Part shown: in pieces, positions 1 to 7,089 of the stretch
Numbering within the stretch: position 1 is the stretch's first letter
Layout: every line of letters starts with the position of its first letter
Program-made: the position numbers and the translations under genes
NCBI GenBank assembly: GCA_046583095.1
Contig: JAYGDB010000127.1
Span: 1 to 19,678, forward strand
Source: JAJDAN01 sp046583095
Lineage (GTDB): Bacteria; Myxococcota_A; UBA9160; UBA4427
DNA: 19,678 nt
Reading direction: 5' to 3'
Notes under the pieces: generated by a model
What the model was told of the DNA's origin: nothing
Databases searched by the model: none
The model's input: only the letters and a program-made list of their open reading frames with translations

Positions 1-617
1 GAGGAGAGGTCGACCCATTGGCCCTCGCCCGTGCGGGCGCGGTGATAGAGAGCCAGCATGACCGCCATCGCCTGGTAGTAGGCGGCGGTGTGGTCCATAT
101 AGGAGTAGCCCCAGCCTGCCGAGGGCAGGCCCGGAAGCCCCGAGTTGAAGGTGAGCCCCGCGACGGCCTGCACACTGGGTCCCCAGGTCTTGAATGCTCG
201 GTACGGGCTCTTGTGGCCGAAGCCGCAGTTCGAGACGTAGATGATGTCCGGCTTCAACTCCTTGAGTTGCTCGTAGCCAAACCCCAGGCGATCCATCACG
301 CCGAAGGCAAAGTTCTCGCTGACGACGTCCGAGCGCTTCACGATCTCGGCCAGGATCTGCTTGCCCTTGTCGGTGCGGAGATTCAGCGTGACGCCGAGCT
401 TCTCGACGTTGTGGTTGTTGAACGAGCCCGAGAGATCGCTCCCGCGGCGCTTGTCGATGAAGGGACCGATGTTCCGCAGGATGTCCCAGCGTCCCTCGTT
501 CACCGGGTCCTCGATGCGGATCACCTGCGCGCCGAAGGCCGCCAGAAAGCGCGTGGCCCCGGCGCCGGCGAGCTGACCGGTGAAATCGCAGATCCGGACG
601 TTGCCGAGGGCCTTCAT
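1..617 (-). CDS. CaiB/BaiF (class III) CoA-transferase, partial (C-terminus beyond window)
   Basis: About 205 codons of the N-terminal part are present; the gene runs off the left edge. It starts at ATG 617 with MKALGNVRICDFTGQLAGAG, the usual opening of the family (Val-Arg-Ile-x-Asp-Phe then an Ala/Gly-rich helix forming the CoA-binding Rossmann-like half). Asp175, in the motif Tyr-Ser-Tyr-Met-Asp-His, matches the position of the catalytic aspartate that forms the acyl-enzyme anhydride in formyl-CoA transferase. Family members move CoA between carboxylic acids; the substrate (carnitine, bile acid, succinate/itaconate or other) cannot be told from this part. With the acyl-CoA synthetase at the other end of the window it hints at acyl-CoA catabolism in this genome. 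A short candidate ORF upstream ends in an ATGA overlap with this start, which would suggest translational coupling if that ORF is real. Confidence 0.93.
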   Translation of the reverse strand, partial: MKALGNVRICDFTGQLAGAGATRFLAAFGAQVIRIEDPVNEGRWDILRNIGPFIDKRRGSDLSGSFNNHNVEKLGVTLNLRTDKGKQILAEIVKRSDVVSENFAFGVMDRLGFGYEQLKELKPDIIYVSNCGFGHKSPYRAFKTWGPSVQAVAGLTFNSGLPGLPSAGWGYSYMDHTAAYYQAMAVMLALYHRARTGEGQWVDLS

Positions 618-727
618 CTGCGGGGCCTGAAGTGGACGAGGGTGACCCGTTCTCCGGCCTGGCCCGGATCGAGATGTTCGTCGATCGCCGGGTCGCGCCC
701 GAACCGGTCGATCGTGAGCGCATGCAC
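614..727 (-). CDS. Candidate 37-codon ORF overlapping the CoA-transferase start
   Basis: From GTG 727 the frame reads (M)HALTIDRFGRDPAIDEHL and ends HFRPRR-stop, with the stop overlapping the next ATG as ATGA (614-617). An ATG at 757 in the same frame would give 47 residues. Codons are mostly GC-ending and resemble those of neighbouring genes, which supports real coding. The first ten residues resemble the N-terminus of medium-chain zinc-type dehydrogenases/quinone reductases (M-x-A-L-T-I-D-R-F-G), but no further domain follows, so it may be a remnant of a deleted gene or a genuine small protein. No clear Shine-Dalgarno precedes either start. I do not recognise it as a known small protein. 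Confidence 0.3.
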   Translation of the reverse strand: MHALTIDRFGRDPAIDEHLDPGQAGERVTLVHFRPRR

Positions 728-830
728 CTGGCCGCGCTGGGGGGCAGCAGTCGGCATCCGGCGAGGGTGGGGGAGACCGCTTCGACCCGCCAGCCTTGCG
801 TCCGGCCCCCCGATTCCAAACCCTCTCGGC

Positions 831-1871
831 ATGAGGGAGGAAGCGGACAACGCCATCCAGGCCGCCTTGGCATGTTATCCGGTGCTGGAGGCCCCCCGGG
901 CGAGCCGCATCCCGACTGGACTCATCCACGAGACCTGGCGCGTCGAGGACCGCGAGCGGGGCTACGTGTTGCAACGGCTGAATCCGATCTTCTCCCTGGG
1001 CGTGCACGAGAACATCGAGGCGGTGACTTTTCGGCTGGCGGAGCGGGGCGTCGAGACGCCCCGTCTGTGCCGGACGCGAGACGGCTCACTGTTCGTCGAT
1101 CTGGGCGAGGCGCGCGGCCGCTTCCGCCTGATGACCGAGGTCCAGGGTCGAGCTTTCAACGCCTGCCCTTCGCCGGCGCACGCGGCCTCGGCGGGGCGCC
1201 TGGTCGCTCGCTTCCACACTGCCCTCGACGGACTCGACCACGACTTCGCGCCGCTGGGCTTCGTGTTCCACGATACCGCTCGTCACTTCGAGGATCTGGA
1301 CCTGGCGATCGAGACGCATCGCGACCACCGGATGCACCGCGAGGTGGTGGCCTTGGCGAAGCGCCTCCACGAGGTGAGGGCCGGCTGGGTTCCACTGGAC
1401 GGCGTCCCGGATCGGGTCGTTCACCTGGATCTGAAGTTCAACAATCTCCTCCTCGACGACGCCGGAGAGGCCCGCTGCCTGATCGATCTCGACACCCTGT
1501 CCCGCGCGCCTCTGTGGGTGGAGCTCGGTGACGCCTGGCGGTCCTGGTGCAACCGACGCCAGGAGCACGAGCCAGAGGCCGAGCTCGATGTCGCCGTCTT
1601 CGAGGCGTCCGCGGCCGCCTGGCGGGAGGCGGTCGTACTCGATCTGGGCGCGGCGGAGATCGTGAGCCTGGCCCACGGAATCGAGCGGCTCAGCATCGAG
1701 CTGGCTGCGCGTTTCGCGACCGACGTCCTCGACGAGAGCTATTTCGGGTGGAATCCCGACCGCTTCGGATCCGCCGCCGAGCACAACTTGAGTCGTGCGC
1801 GCGGCCAGATCTCACTCCACGATCAGGCGCGGGAGACCCGGGACGACCGGCTGCGCTTCTTGAGCGCCTGA
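831..1871 (+). CDS. APH-family phosphotransferase, N-acetylhexosamine kinase (NahK)-like
   Basis: This 346-aa protein has an aminoglycoside-phosphotransferase/choline-kinase fold. Residues 28-50 (Pro-Thr-Gly-Leu-Ile-His-Glu-Thr-Trp then Tyr-Val-Leu-Gln-Arg-Leu-Asn) match the N-lobe of NahK-type sugar kinases. The catalytic loop is His198-Leu-Asp200-Leu-Lys-Phe-Asn-Asn205 and the metal-binding Asp-Leu-Asp is at 219-221, followed by Glu-Leu-Gly-Asp-Ala as in NahK. It is therefore probably an ATP-dependent, cytoplasmic small-molecule kinase, perhaps for an amino sugar; the substrate is inference. ATG 831 is chosen because it begins just before the conserved N-lobe; there is no good Shine-Dalgarno upstream, although the purine run AGGGAGGAAG lies just inside the gene. 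The open frame continues far upstream, but that part is antisense to the CoA-transferase and is not coding. The Pqi operon follows after 35 bases. Confidence 0.85.
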   Translation: MREEADNAIQAALACYPVLEAPRASRIPTGLIHETWRVEDRERGYVLQRLNPIFSLGVHENIEAVTFRLAERGVETPRLCRTRDGSLFVDLGEARGRFRLMTEVQGRAFNACPSPAHAASAGRLVARFHTALDGLDHDFAPLGFVFHDTARHFEDLDLAIETHRDHRMHREVVALAKRLHEVRAGWVPLDGVPDRVVHLDLKFNNLLLDDAGEARCLIDLDTLSRAPLWVELGDAWRSWCNRRQEHEPEAELDVAVFEASAAAWREAVVLDLGAAEIVSLAHGIERLSIELAARFATDVLDESYFGWNPDRFGSAAEHNLSRARGQISLHDQARETRDDRLRFLSA

Positions 1872-1906
1872 CTGGCGGACGCCGGGAATTCCGTCAAGCT
1901 TCCCCG

Positions 1907-2515
1907 GTGTCGCAAGAGCTCGTTGCCTGTGACGACTGCGATCTCGTCCACCGGATTGGCGTTCACGCCCAGGGGACGTCCGGGCGCTGTAGCCGCTGCG
2001 GTGCGCTCCTCTTCCACGCCAAGAGGAACAGCATCGAGCGCAGCCTGGCACTTACGATTGCCGGGATCGTCCTCTACGTGGTCGCGAACTCCTTCCCCTT
2101 CCTGTCGTTCGAGATGCAGGGACGGATCACCGAGACGACCCTCGTGAGCGGAATCCAGGAGCTCTGGGGTGAGAACATGTTCTCGATCTCGGGGCTCGTC
2201 TTCCTGACGGCCGTGCTCGCTCCGGGCGTGCAGCTGGCGCTGCTCGCCTACGTGTTGGTGCCGCTTCGCTTCGATCGGACGCCCTGGAACGTCCATCTCG
2301 CCCTGCGGCTGCTCGCGCGCCTCCGGCCCTGGAGCATGCTGGAGGTCTTCTTGATCGGGATCCTCGTCGCGCTCGTGAAGCTGGGGGACATGGCCGAGAT
2401 CGTCCCGGGGCTCGCGATCTGGTCCCTCGCGGTGCTGATTGTCGTGCTCGCATGGATCACGGTTGCCCTCGACGAGCGCGCGGTATGGCACCGCGTTCCG
2501 GTGGCTTCCTCGTGA
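1907..2515 (+). CDS. pqiA: Paraquat-inducible protein A, single-domain (first PqiA half)
   Basis: This 202-aa integral membrane protein begins with a cytoplasmic zinc-ribbon-like module (Cys8-x2-Cys11 and Cys28-x2-Cys31), followed by about four hydrophobic segments: near residues 45-66 (with the family motif Ala-Asn-Ser-Phe-Pro-Phe), 84-112, 140-160 and 168-192. PqiA is the inner-membrane partner of PqiB/PqiC in a lipid-transport system spanning the envelope. In E. coli one protein of about 417 aa holds two such domains; here each domain has its own gene, and the second follows with a 4-base GTGA overlap. GTG 1907 is chosen because it directly precedes the first Cys pair and no ATG is available nearby. 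Its stop/start overlap argues for coupled translation with the second half. Confidence 0.85.
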   Translation: MSQELVACDDCDLVHRIGVHAQGTSGRCSRCGALLFHAKRNSIERSLALTIAGIVLYVVANSFPFLSFEMQGRITETTLVSGIQELWGENMFSISGLVFLTAVLAPGVQLALLAYVLVPLRFDRTPWNVHLALRLLARLRPWSMLEVFLIGILVALVKLGDMAEIVPGLAIWSLAVLIVVLAWITVALDERAVWHRVPVASS

Positions 2516-3141
2516 GCGCCGCCCGGACCGCCCGCTCCCAGGGGATGGCGGGCTGCCACGCTTGCGGGCTGCTGGTGCAGCTGTCGTCGGATTCCGCCGG
2601 CGGCGCGACCTGTCCCCGCTGCCGGGCCAGTCTCCACAGTCGGAAGGTCGACAGCGTTCGGCGCTGCTGGGCCTTCCTCTTGGCTGCTGCTGTCCTCTAC
2701 ATCCCAGCCAACGTTCTGCCCATCATGACCACGGAGTCTCTGGGCTTCACGCAGCCGGATACGATCATGAGCGGCATCCTCTTCCTGCTCGAGGACGAGT
2801 GGCCGCTGGCGCTGGTCGTCTTCGTCGCCAGTGTCGTGGTGCCGCTGCTCAAACTCGTGGTTCTGAGCTATCTCCTCTACTCGGTACAGTCCGGGTCCCG
2901 TTGGCGCGCCGTGGATCGGACGCGCCTGTACCGCATCGCGGAGGCGATCGGACGCTGGTCGATGGTTGATATCTACGTCGTCTCGATCCTGGTCGCACTG
3001 GTTCGCCTCGATCAGCTCGCGAGCGTCGATGCCGAGGTAGGCGTGGTCTTTTTCGGGGCCGTGGTCGTGCTCACGATCTTCGCTGCGCAGAGCTTCGACC
3101 CCCGGTTGATCTGGGATCGGATGGAAGAAGGAAATGGCTGA
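2512..3141 (+). CDS. pqiA: Paraquat-inducible protein A, single-domain (second PqiA half)
   Basis: This 209-aa protein is a paralogue of the preceding gene. It has a zinc-ribbon-like module (Cys15-x2-Cys18, Cys34-x2-Cys37) and about four membrane segments, the first ending in the family motif Ile-Pro-Ala-Asn-Val-Leu-Pro-Ile near residue 65, and a later Arg-Trp-Ser-Met-Val-Asp typical of PqiA. GTG 2512 overlaps the previous stop (GTGA) and is preferred over an ATG 60 bases upstream, which would overlap the first half and add unrelated residues. Its own end overlaps the pqiB start by 8 bases. The two halves together cover a full-length PqiA and presumably assemble as a heteromer; assembly is inference. 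Confidence 0.87.
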   Translation: MSAARTARSQGMAGCHACGLLVQLSSDSAGGATCPRCRASLHSRKVDSVRRCWAFLLAAAVLYIPANVLPIMTTESLGFTQPDTIMSGILFLLEDEWPLALVVFVASVVVPLLKLVVLSYLLYSVQSGSRWRAVDRTRLYRIAEAIGRWSMVDIYVVSILVALVRLDQLASVDAEVGVVFFGAVVVLTIFAAQSFDPRLIWDRMEEGNG

Positions 3142-4738
3142 AGACAGCAACGCGAACGAAGCGGGTCGGGTTGTTCCGCAGGCGGTCCTTCGCGAAGGGA
3201 GAGGGATCTCGCTGATCTGGGTGATTCCGCTCGTCGCCATCGTGATCGCCGGCTGGATCGCATTCCGCGCGATCTCCGAGCAGGGGCCTTTGGTGACGAT
3301 CGAGTTCGAATCCGCAGAAGGGCTCGAGGCCGGCACGACGAAAGTCGCCTACAAGGACCTGCAGGTCGGCCGGGTCAAGGAGATCACCCTGGCCGACGAT
3401 CTCTCCCACGTGATCGTCTCGGCGGAGTTGGTGCCGGGTGCCGAGAACTACCTCACCCAGAACACGCGCTTCTGGGTGGTGCGTCCACTGATAACCGCCG
3501 GCCGCATCACGGGGCTCTCGACATTGGTCTCGGGCGCCTACGTCGCGATCGACCCGGTTCGGGAGGGGGAGCCCCAGGACCACTTCGTGGGGCTCGAGAC
3601 GCCTCCGGTCGTCACGACCTCCGAGGCGGGACGCGTCTTCAGCCTTCGCTCGACGGAGCTGGGATCCATCGACGTCGGCACCCCGATCTATTACCGCCAG
3701 CTGCAGGTGGGTGAGGTGGCTGCCTTCGAAATGGACCCGAGCGGGCAGTTCATCACCACCCAGGTGTTCATCCGAGATCCCTACGACGCCCGAGTCATGT
3801 CGAACACTCGCTTCTGGAACGCCAGTGGCATCGACATCACGATCGACTCCGAGGGCGTTCGCGTGCAGTCGGCCTCCGTGGTCTCGATGCTGATTGGGGG
3901 TATCGAGTTCGATGCGGTGGATCCGACGGACCCGGGAGTCGATGTCGAGGAGCACGCGGAGTTCGTCCTCTTCGGGAACCGGCGCGAAGCCGAGCAGCCC
4001 GCCTATACGATTCGGACTCGCTACCTGCTTCACTTCCCCCACTCGGTGCAGGGGCTCGTCCCCGGGTCGCCGGTAGTGTTCCGCGGGATCCGCATCGGCC
4101 GGGTGGTGGATGTGAAGCTCGAACTCGACGCGAGCAACTACCAGATCCGCGTGCCGGTCGTGATCGAGATCGAGCCACAGCGGATCGAAATCTCGGATTT
4201 CGAAGACATCGACGCCCACGGGCGCATCGAGCGGCTGGTCGCCAATGGGCTGCGCGCCCGGCTCGGGAGCGTGAACCTCCTGACAGGAGGGCTCCAGGTC
4301 GAGTTCGACGTGCATCCCGACGTTGTCCCCGACCGCATTCTCCTCGGTGGACGCTATCCCGAGCTGCCGACGATGCCAGCGCCTCTCAACGAGATCACCG
4401 CCAGCCTCTCGGGTGTGCTGGCGAAGGTTGAGCGCATGCCCCTCGAGCAGATCGGCGTCGATCTGCAGCGCTCCCTGGAAGAACTGCGGGACATGCTGCG
4501 CGAGATCAAGACCCTGGCCAGCGGATTCAACAAGGACGTCATGCCGTCGCTGGCCCGGACGCTCCAGCGCCTCGACACCACCGTCGCATCGCTCGAGAAC
4601 ATGATCGGCGCGGACGCACCGCTTCCGATCGAGCTGAGGAAGGCGCTGGAGGACGTCGGCGATGCGGCGCGCTCGGTGCGGGTGCTCGCCGACTACCTGG
4701 AGCAGCACCCCGAAGCCCTGATTCGGGGCAAGCGATGA
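3134..4738 (+). CDS. pqiB: PqiB, three-MCE-domain intermembrane transport protein
   Basis: At 534 aa this is close to the usual PqiB length of about 545. A single N-terminal transmembrane helix (about 25-46) anchors it in the inner membrane. Three MCE (MlaD-like) domains follow at roughly 52-142, 168-258 and 291-395; each shows the Gly-Leu-x-x-Gly...Val-x-Tyr/Phe-[lys/arg]...Gly-x-Val core (for example Gly-Thr-Pro-Ile-Tyr-Tyr-Arg near 182). A helical tail from about 418 to 525 matches the segment that forms the central needle in PqiB hexamers, and the protein ends Tyr-Leu-Glu-Gln-His-Pro-Glu-Ala-Leu-Ile-Arg-Gly-Lys as in classical PqiB. Known family role: hexameric rings stack into a periplasmic channel that moves phospholipid or other hydrophobic molecules between membranes. 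An AGAAGGAA Shine-Dalgarno precedes ATG 3134. Confidence 0.96.
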   Translation: MAEDSNANEAGRVVPQAVLREGRGISLIWVIPLVAIVIAGWIAFRAISEQGPLVTIEFESAEGLEAGTTKVAYKDLQVGRVKEITLADDLSHVIVSAELVPGAENYLTQNTRFWVVRPLITAGRITGLSTLVSGAYVAIDPVREGEPQDHFVGLETPPVVTTSEAGRVFSLRSTELGSIDVGTPIYYRQLQVGEVAAFEMDPSGQFITTQVFIRDPYDARVMSNTRFWNASGIDITIDSEGVRVQSASVVSMLIGGIEFDAVDPTDPGVDVEEHAEFVLFGNRREAEQPAYTIRTRYLLHFPHSVQGLVPGSPVVFRGIRIGRVVDVKLELDASNYQIRVPVVIEIEPQRIEISDFEDIDAHGRIERLVANGLRARLGSVNLLTGGLQVEFDVHPDVVPDRILLGGRYPELPTMPAPLNEITASLSGVLAKVERMPLEQIGVDLQRSLEELRDMLREIKTLASGFNKDVMPSLARTLQRLDTTVASLENMIGADAPLPIELRKALEDVGDAARSVRVLADYLEQHPEALIRGKR

Positions 4739-5328
4739 GACGCGCGCTGTTGTTGTGTGTGCTGGCCGCTTCGGCGGTGTCGGGCTGTCTCGGTGTGAGT
4801 CCGACTCCGCGCTTCTACGCGCTGCAGCCGATCGAAATGGAGGCGGCCGGTGCCGGCGATCTCGCCCTCTCCGTGGGGCCTCTGCACATGCCGCGCTACC
4901 TGCAGACCCCGCAGATCGTCACCCGCAGAGGCGAGTCGCGGGTCGAGTACGCAGAGCTCCACCGCTGGGCGGGAAGTCTCGAGTCCGAGTGCCTCCGCGT
5001 GATCGGAGAGAACCTCGCCCTGCTGCTCGGAAGTCAGCGCGTGGTCGTCTATCCGCTCGCCGGTCCGTTTCCGTTGAAGTACCGGGTGCGGTTCGACCTC
5101 GAGCGCTTCGATGGACGCCTGGGCGACGTCGTCGCGATGCGGGTGCGCTGGGTCGTCGTGGACGTGAATCGAGGCGGGGTGCTCGCGGTCGGGCTCTCGA
5201 ACCTGTCTGCCCCGGTCGCTTCGAGGAGCGTCGACGATCTCGTGGGGGCTCACAGCAAGGTCCTCGAAGACCTGAGCCGCGAGATCGCCGGCCGAATCGC
5301 GGAGCTGGAGTCGGGCTCGGAGTCGTAG
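4735..5328 (+). CDS. pqiC: PqiC, outer-membrane lipoprotein of the Pqi system
   Basis: This 197-aa protein belongs to the ABC-transport auxiliary lipoprotein family (YmbA/PqiC). The N-terminus is a lipoprotein signal: two Arg, a hydrophobic stretch and the lipobox Val15-Ser-Gly-Cys18, with Cys18 as the likely lipidation site. Residues 52-64 (Met-Pro-Arg-Tyr-Leu-Gln-Thr-Pro-Gln-Ile-Val-Thr-Arg) and 76-80 (His-Arg-Trp-Ala-Gly) are family hallmarks. Its known role is to dock at the outer membrane and contact PqiB. ATG 4735 overlaps the pqiB stop as ATGA, completing the order pqiA-pqiA-pqiB-pqiC. No terminator-like hairpin is visible in the 31 bases before the convergent next gene. Confidence 0.93.
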   Translation: MRRALLLCVLAASAVSGCLGVSPTPRFYALQPIEMEAAGAGDLALSVGPLHMPRYLQTPQIVTRRGESRVEYAELHRWAGSLESECLRVIGENLALLLGSQRVVVYPLAGPFPLKYRVRFDLERFDGRLGDVVAMRVRWVVVDVNRGGVLAVGLSNLSAPVASRSVDDLVGAHSKVLEDLSREIAGRIAELESGSES

Positions 5329-5359
5329 CTCCGCGCGGTCTACGGCTGCGTTTCGCTGG

Positions 5360-6994
5360 CTAGGGCAGGCTCATCGCGCAGCCGTCGGCGCGGGGATCGC
5401 TACCGCCCCACAACACGCCGTCCGGGTCGCGACGAATGATCTGCCCGCGGCCGAACGAGATCCGCTCCCAGCCGCCTGCGACCTGCAGTGAGTGGCCTCG
5501 ACGTTGGAGCTCGGCAACGGTCTCCACCGCAACCGCGTCCTCGATGCCCACCGTGCCGCCGGCCGTCCCGTCGCTGATGTTGAAGCGCGGACGGTCGAGT
5601 GCGCCCTGTGGATCGAGACCGTCGTCGAGCATGGCCACCACGACCTGCAGGTGTCCCTGGGGTTGGGTGTAGCCGCCCATCACGCCGAACGGGCCGTAGA
5701 GAGTGCCGTCCTCCCGAGTGATCAGGCCCGGGATGATCGTGTGATAGGGCCGCTTGCGGGGAGCCACGACGTTCGGGTGCTCGGGATCGAGGCTGAAGTT
5801 GTGCCCGCGGTTCTGCAGGCTGAAGCCCCAACCTTCGGGCACGAGACCGGTTCCGAAGCCCATGTAGTTGCTGTTGATGAACGAGCACGCGTTCCCGTCT
5901 CCGTCGACGCACGCGAACTGCACCGTGTCCGAGCTGGCGAACGGTGTGCCACGACGGGCATCGAGGTTCGCCCGGCCGAGGTCGATCTGCTTGCGGCGGA
6001 CGTCCGCATAGGCGTCGGAGAGGAGTTCGTCGACCGGGATCTTGGATGCCTCCGGATCCGCGATGAACTCGCGCGCATCGGCGAAGGCGAGGCGCATGGC
6101 CTCGATCAGGAGATGAAAGCGATCGGCGCCCAGCGGATCCTGGGCGCCGAGGTCGAAGCCCCGGACGAGGTTCAGTGCGAGTAGCGCGGCCAGCCCCTGC
6201 CCATTGGGCGGGCACTCCCAGATGCGGTGCCCGCGGTACTCGGTCGAGATGGGGTCGACCCAGGTCGATCGGTGCTCGGCGAGGTCGCTCTCTTCGATGA
6301 CGCCGCCATGCTCCTGTACGACGGCCGCGATCGCTGCGGCGATCTCTCCCCGGTAGAACGCTTCGGTGCCACCCTCCGCGACTCTGCGGAAGGTTCTGCC
6401 CAGGGTCGGGTTTCGGAAGATCTCGCCGGCGTTCGGGGCACGCCCGTCGAGCAGCAACTCGGCGCCGCCCGGACAGCGTGAGAGTTGGCGCTCAACCGCG
6501 CTGCGCCAGAGTCCGGCCGTCATGGGTGCGACCGGGTAGCCGTCTTCGGCGAGTTCGATCGCCGGGGTGAGCACGTCCGAGAGAGACAGCCGCCCGTGTC
6601 GTTCGAGCATGTCCGACCAACCCGCGCACGCACCCGGAACCGTCACCGTATGCGCGTCGAAGGGAGGAAGCCGGTCGCCGTAGCCCACCTCCCGCAGTCT
6701 CACGAGGTCGAGACGCGCCGGGGCGCGGCCGGATCCGTTCAGGGCCGTGACGTGACGGGTGGTCGCGTCGAAGAAGAGGCCGAAGCAGTCGCCGCCGATG
6801 CCCGTGCTGCCGGGTTCCGTCACGTTGAGTGCGGCGGCGGTGGCGATGGCGGCATCGGCTGCGTTGCCTCCCTCGCGCAGGATGCGGAGGCCGGCGGCCG
6901 TCGCGAGCGGTTGACTCGATGCGACCATTCCGGCCCGTCCGAGCACGGCGGATCGTCTCGACGAGAACGTCGGTACCCAGCGTCGTTCAGCCAT
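5360..6994 (-). CDS. ggt: Gamma-glutamyltransferase family protein (YwrD-like)
   Basis: This 544-aa Ntn-hydrolase of the GGT family carries Gly-Met-Val-Ala-Ser-Ser-Gln-Pro-Leu-Ala and Gly-Gly-Asn-Ala-Ala-Asp-Ala-Ala near residues 22-49. Thr357, in Ser-Asp-Thr-Val-Gln-Phe, aligns with the autoprocessing/nucleophile threonine at the start of the small subunit, and the downstream glycine motif is Gly-Val-Met-Gly-Gly-Tyr-Thr-Gln-Pro-Gln-Gly-His (437-448). That form, with Gln-Pro-Gln-Gly-His instead of the classical Ser-Pro-Gly-Gly, points to the YwrD-like branch rather than the secreted glutathione-degrading enzyme. No signal peptide is visible, so it is predicted to be cytoplasmic. Candidate activities are hydrolysis or transfer of a gamma-glutamyl or other acyl group; the substrate is unknown. 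It is divergent from an AEC permease 95 bases away, which may share regulation. Confidence 0.92.
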   Translation of the reverse strand: MAERRWVPTFSSRRSAVLGRAGMVASSQPLATAAGLRILREGGNAADAAIATAAALNVTEPGSTGIGGDCFGLFFDATTRHVTALNGSGRAPARLDLVRLREVGYGDRLPPFDAHTVTVPGACAGWSDMLERHGRLSLSDVLTPAIELAEDGYPVAPMTAGLWRSAVERQLSRCPGGAELLLDGRAPNAGEIFRNPTLGRTFRRVAEGGTEAFYRGEIAAAIAAVVQEHGGVIEESDLAEHRSTWVDPISTEYRGHRIWECPPNGQGLAALLALNLVRGFDLGAQDPLGADRFHLLIEAMRLAFADAREFIADPEASKIPVDELLSDAYADVRRKQIDLGRANLDARRGTPFASSDTVQFACVDGDGNACSFINSNYMGFGTGLVPEGWGFSLQNRGHNFSLDPEHPNVVAPRKRPYHTIIPGLITREDGTLYGPFGVMGGYTQPQGHLQVVVAMLDDGLDPQGALDRPRFNISDGTAGGTVGIEDAVAVETVAELQRRGHSLQVAGGWERISFGRGQIIRRDPDGVLWGGSDPRADGCAMSLP

Positions 6995-7028
6995 TCGCGT
7001 GCTTCGGCCTGCCCTTGTTTGGCTCGAA

Positions 7029-7043
7029 GCGAGTCTAACTCGC
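7029..7043. promoter_or_regulatory. Inverted repeat GCGAGT-CTA-ACTCGC between divergent genes
   Basis: A perfect 6-base dyad with a 3-base centre lies in the 95-base spacer between the gamma-glutamyltransferase and the AEC permease. Its size and place suit a regulator operator serving both divergent promoters. No regulator gene is adjacent and no convincing -35/-10 pair is seen, so this is suggestive only. Confidence 0.25.
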
Positions 7044-7060
7044 GCGCTAAGCTCGCGACC

Positions 7061-7076
7061 GACCCGGTCTCGGGTC
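7061..7076 (+). promoter_or_regulatory. Short hairpin just upstream of the AEC permease ribosome site
   Basis: GACCCG-GTCT-CGGGTC forms a perfect 6-bp stem with a 4-base loop, ending a few bases before the AGGAGA Shine-Dalgarno (7079-7084). It is too close to the start, and lacks a T tract, to be a terminator. It could tune initiation or be incidental in GC-rich DNA. Confidence 0.25.
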
Positions 7077-7089
7077 TAGAGGAGACGTC

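Noticed and set aside
18..830. A 271-codon in-frame extension upstream of the NahK-like phosphotransferase
   Set aside because: It is antisense to the clearly homologous CoA-transferase over 18-617; its predicted residues look like reverse-strand GC-rich noise with no domain.
3303..3315. tRNA T-loop-like GTTCGAATCC-type sequence
   Set aside because: It lies inside pqiB in frame, and no acceptor, D or anticodon stems can be built around it.
3071..4708. A long (545-codon) reverse-strand open frame opposite pqiB
   Set aside because: Antisense frames stay open in this GC-rich DNA because common codons such as GAC and CTC rarely give reverse stops; pqiB is unmistakable and the antisense product is Asp/His/Arg-rich with no domain.
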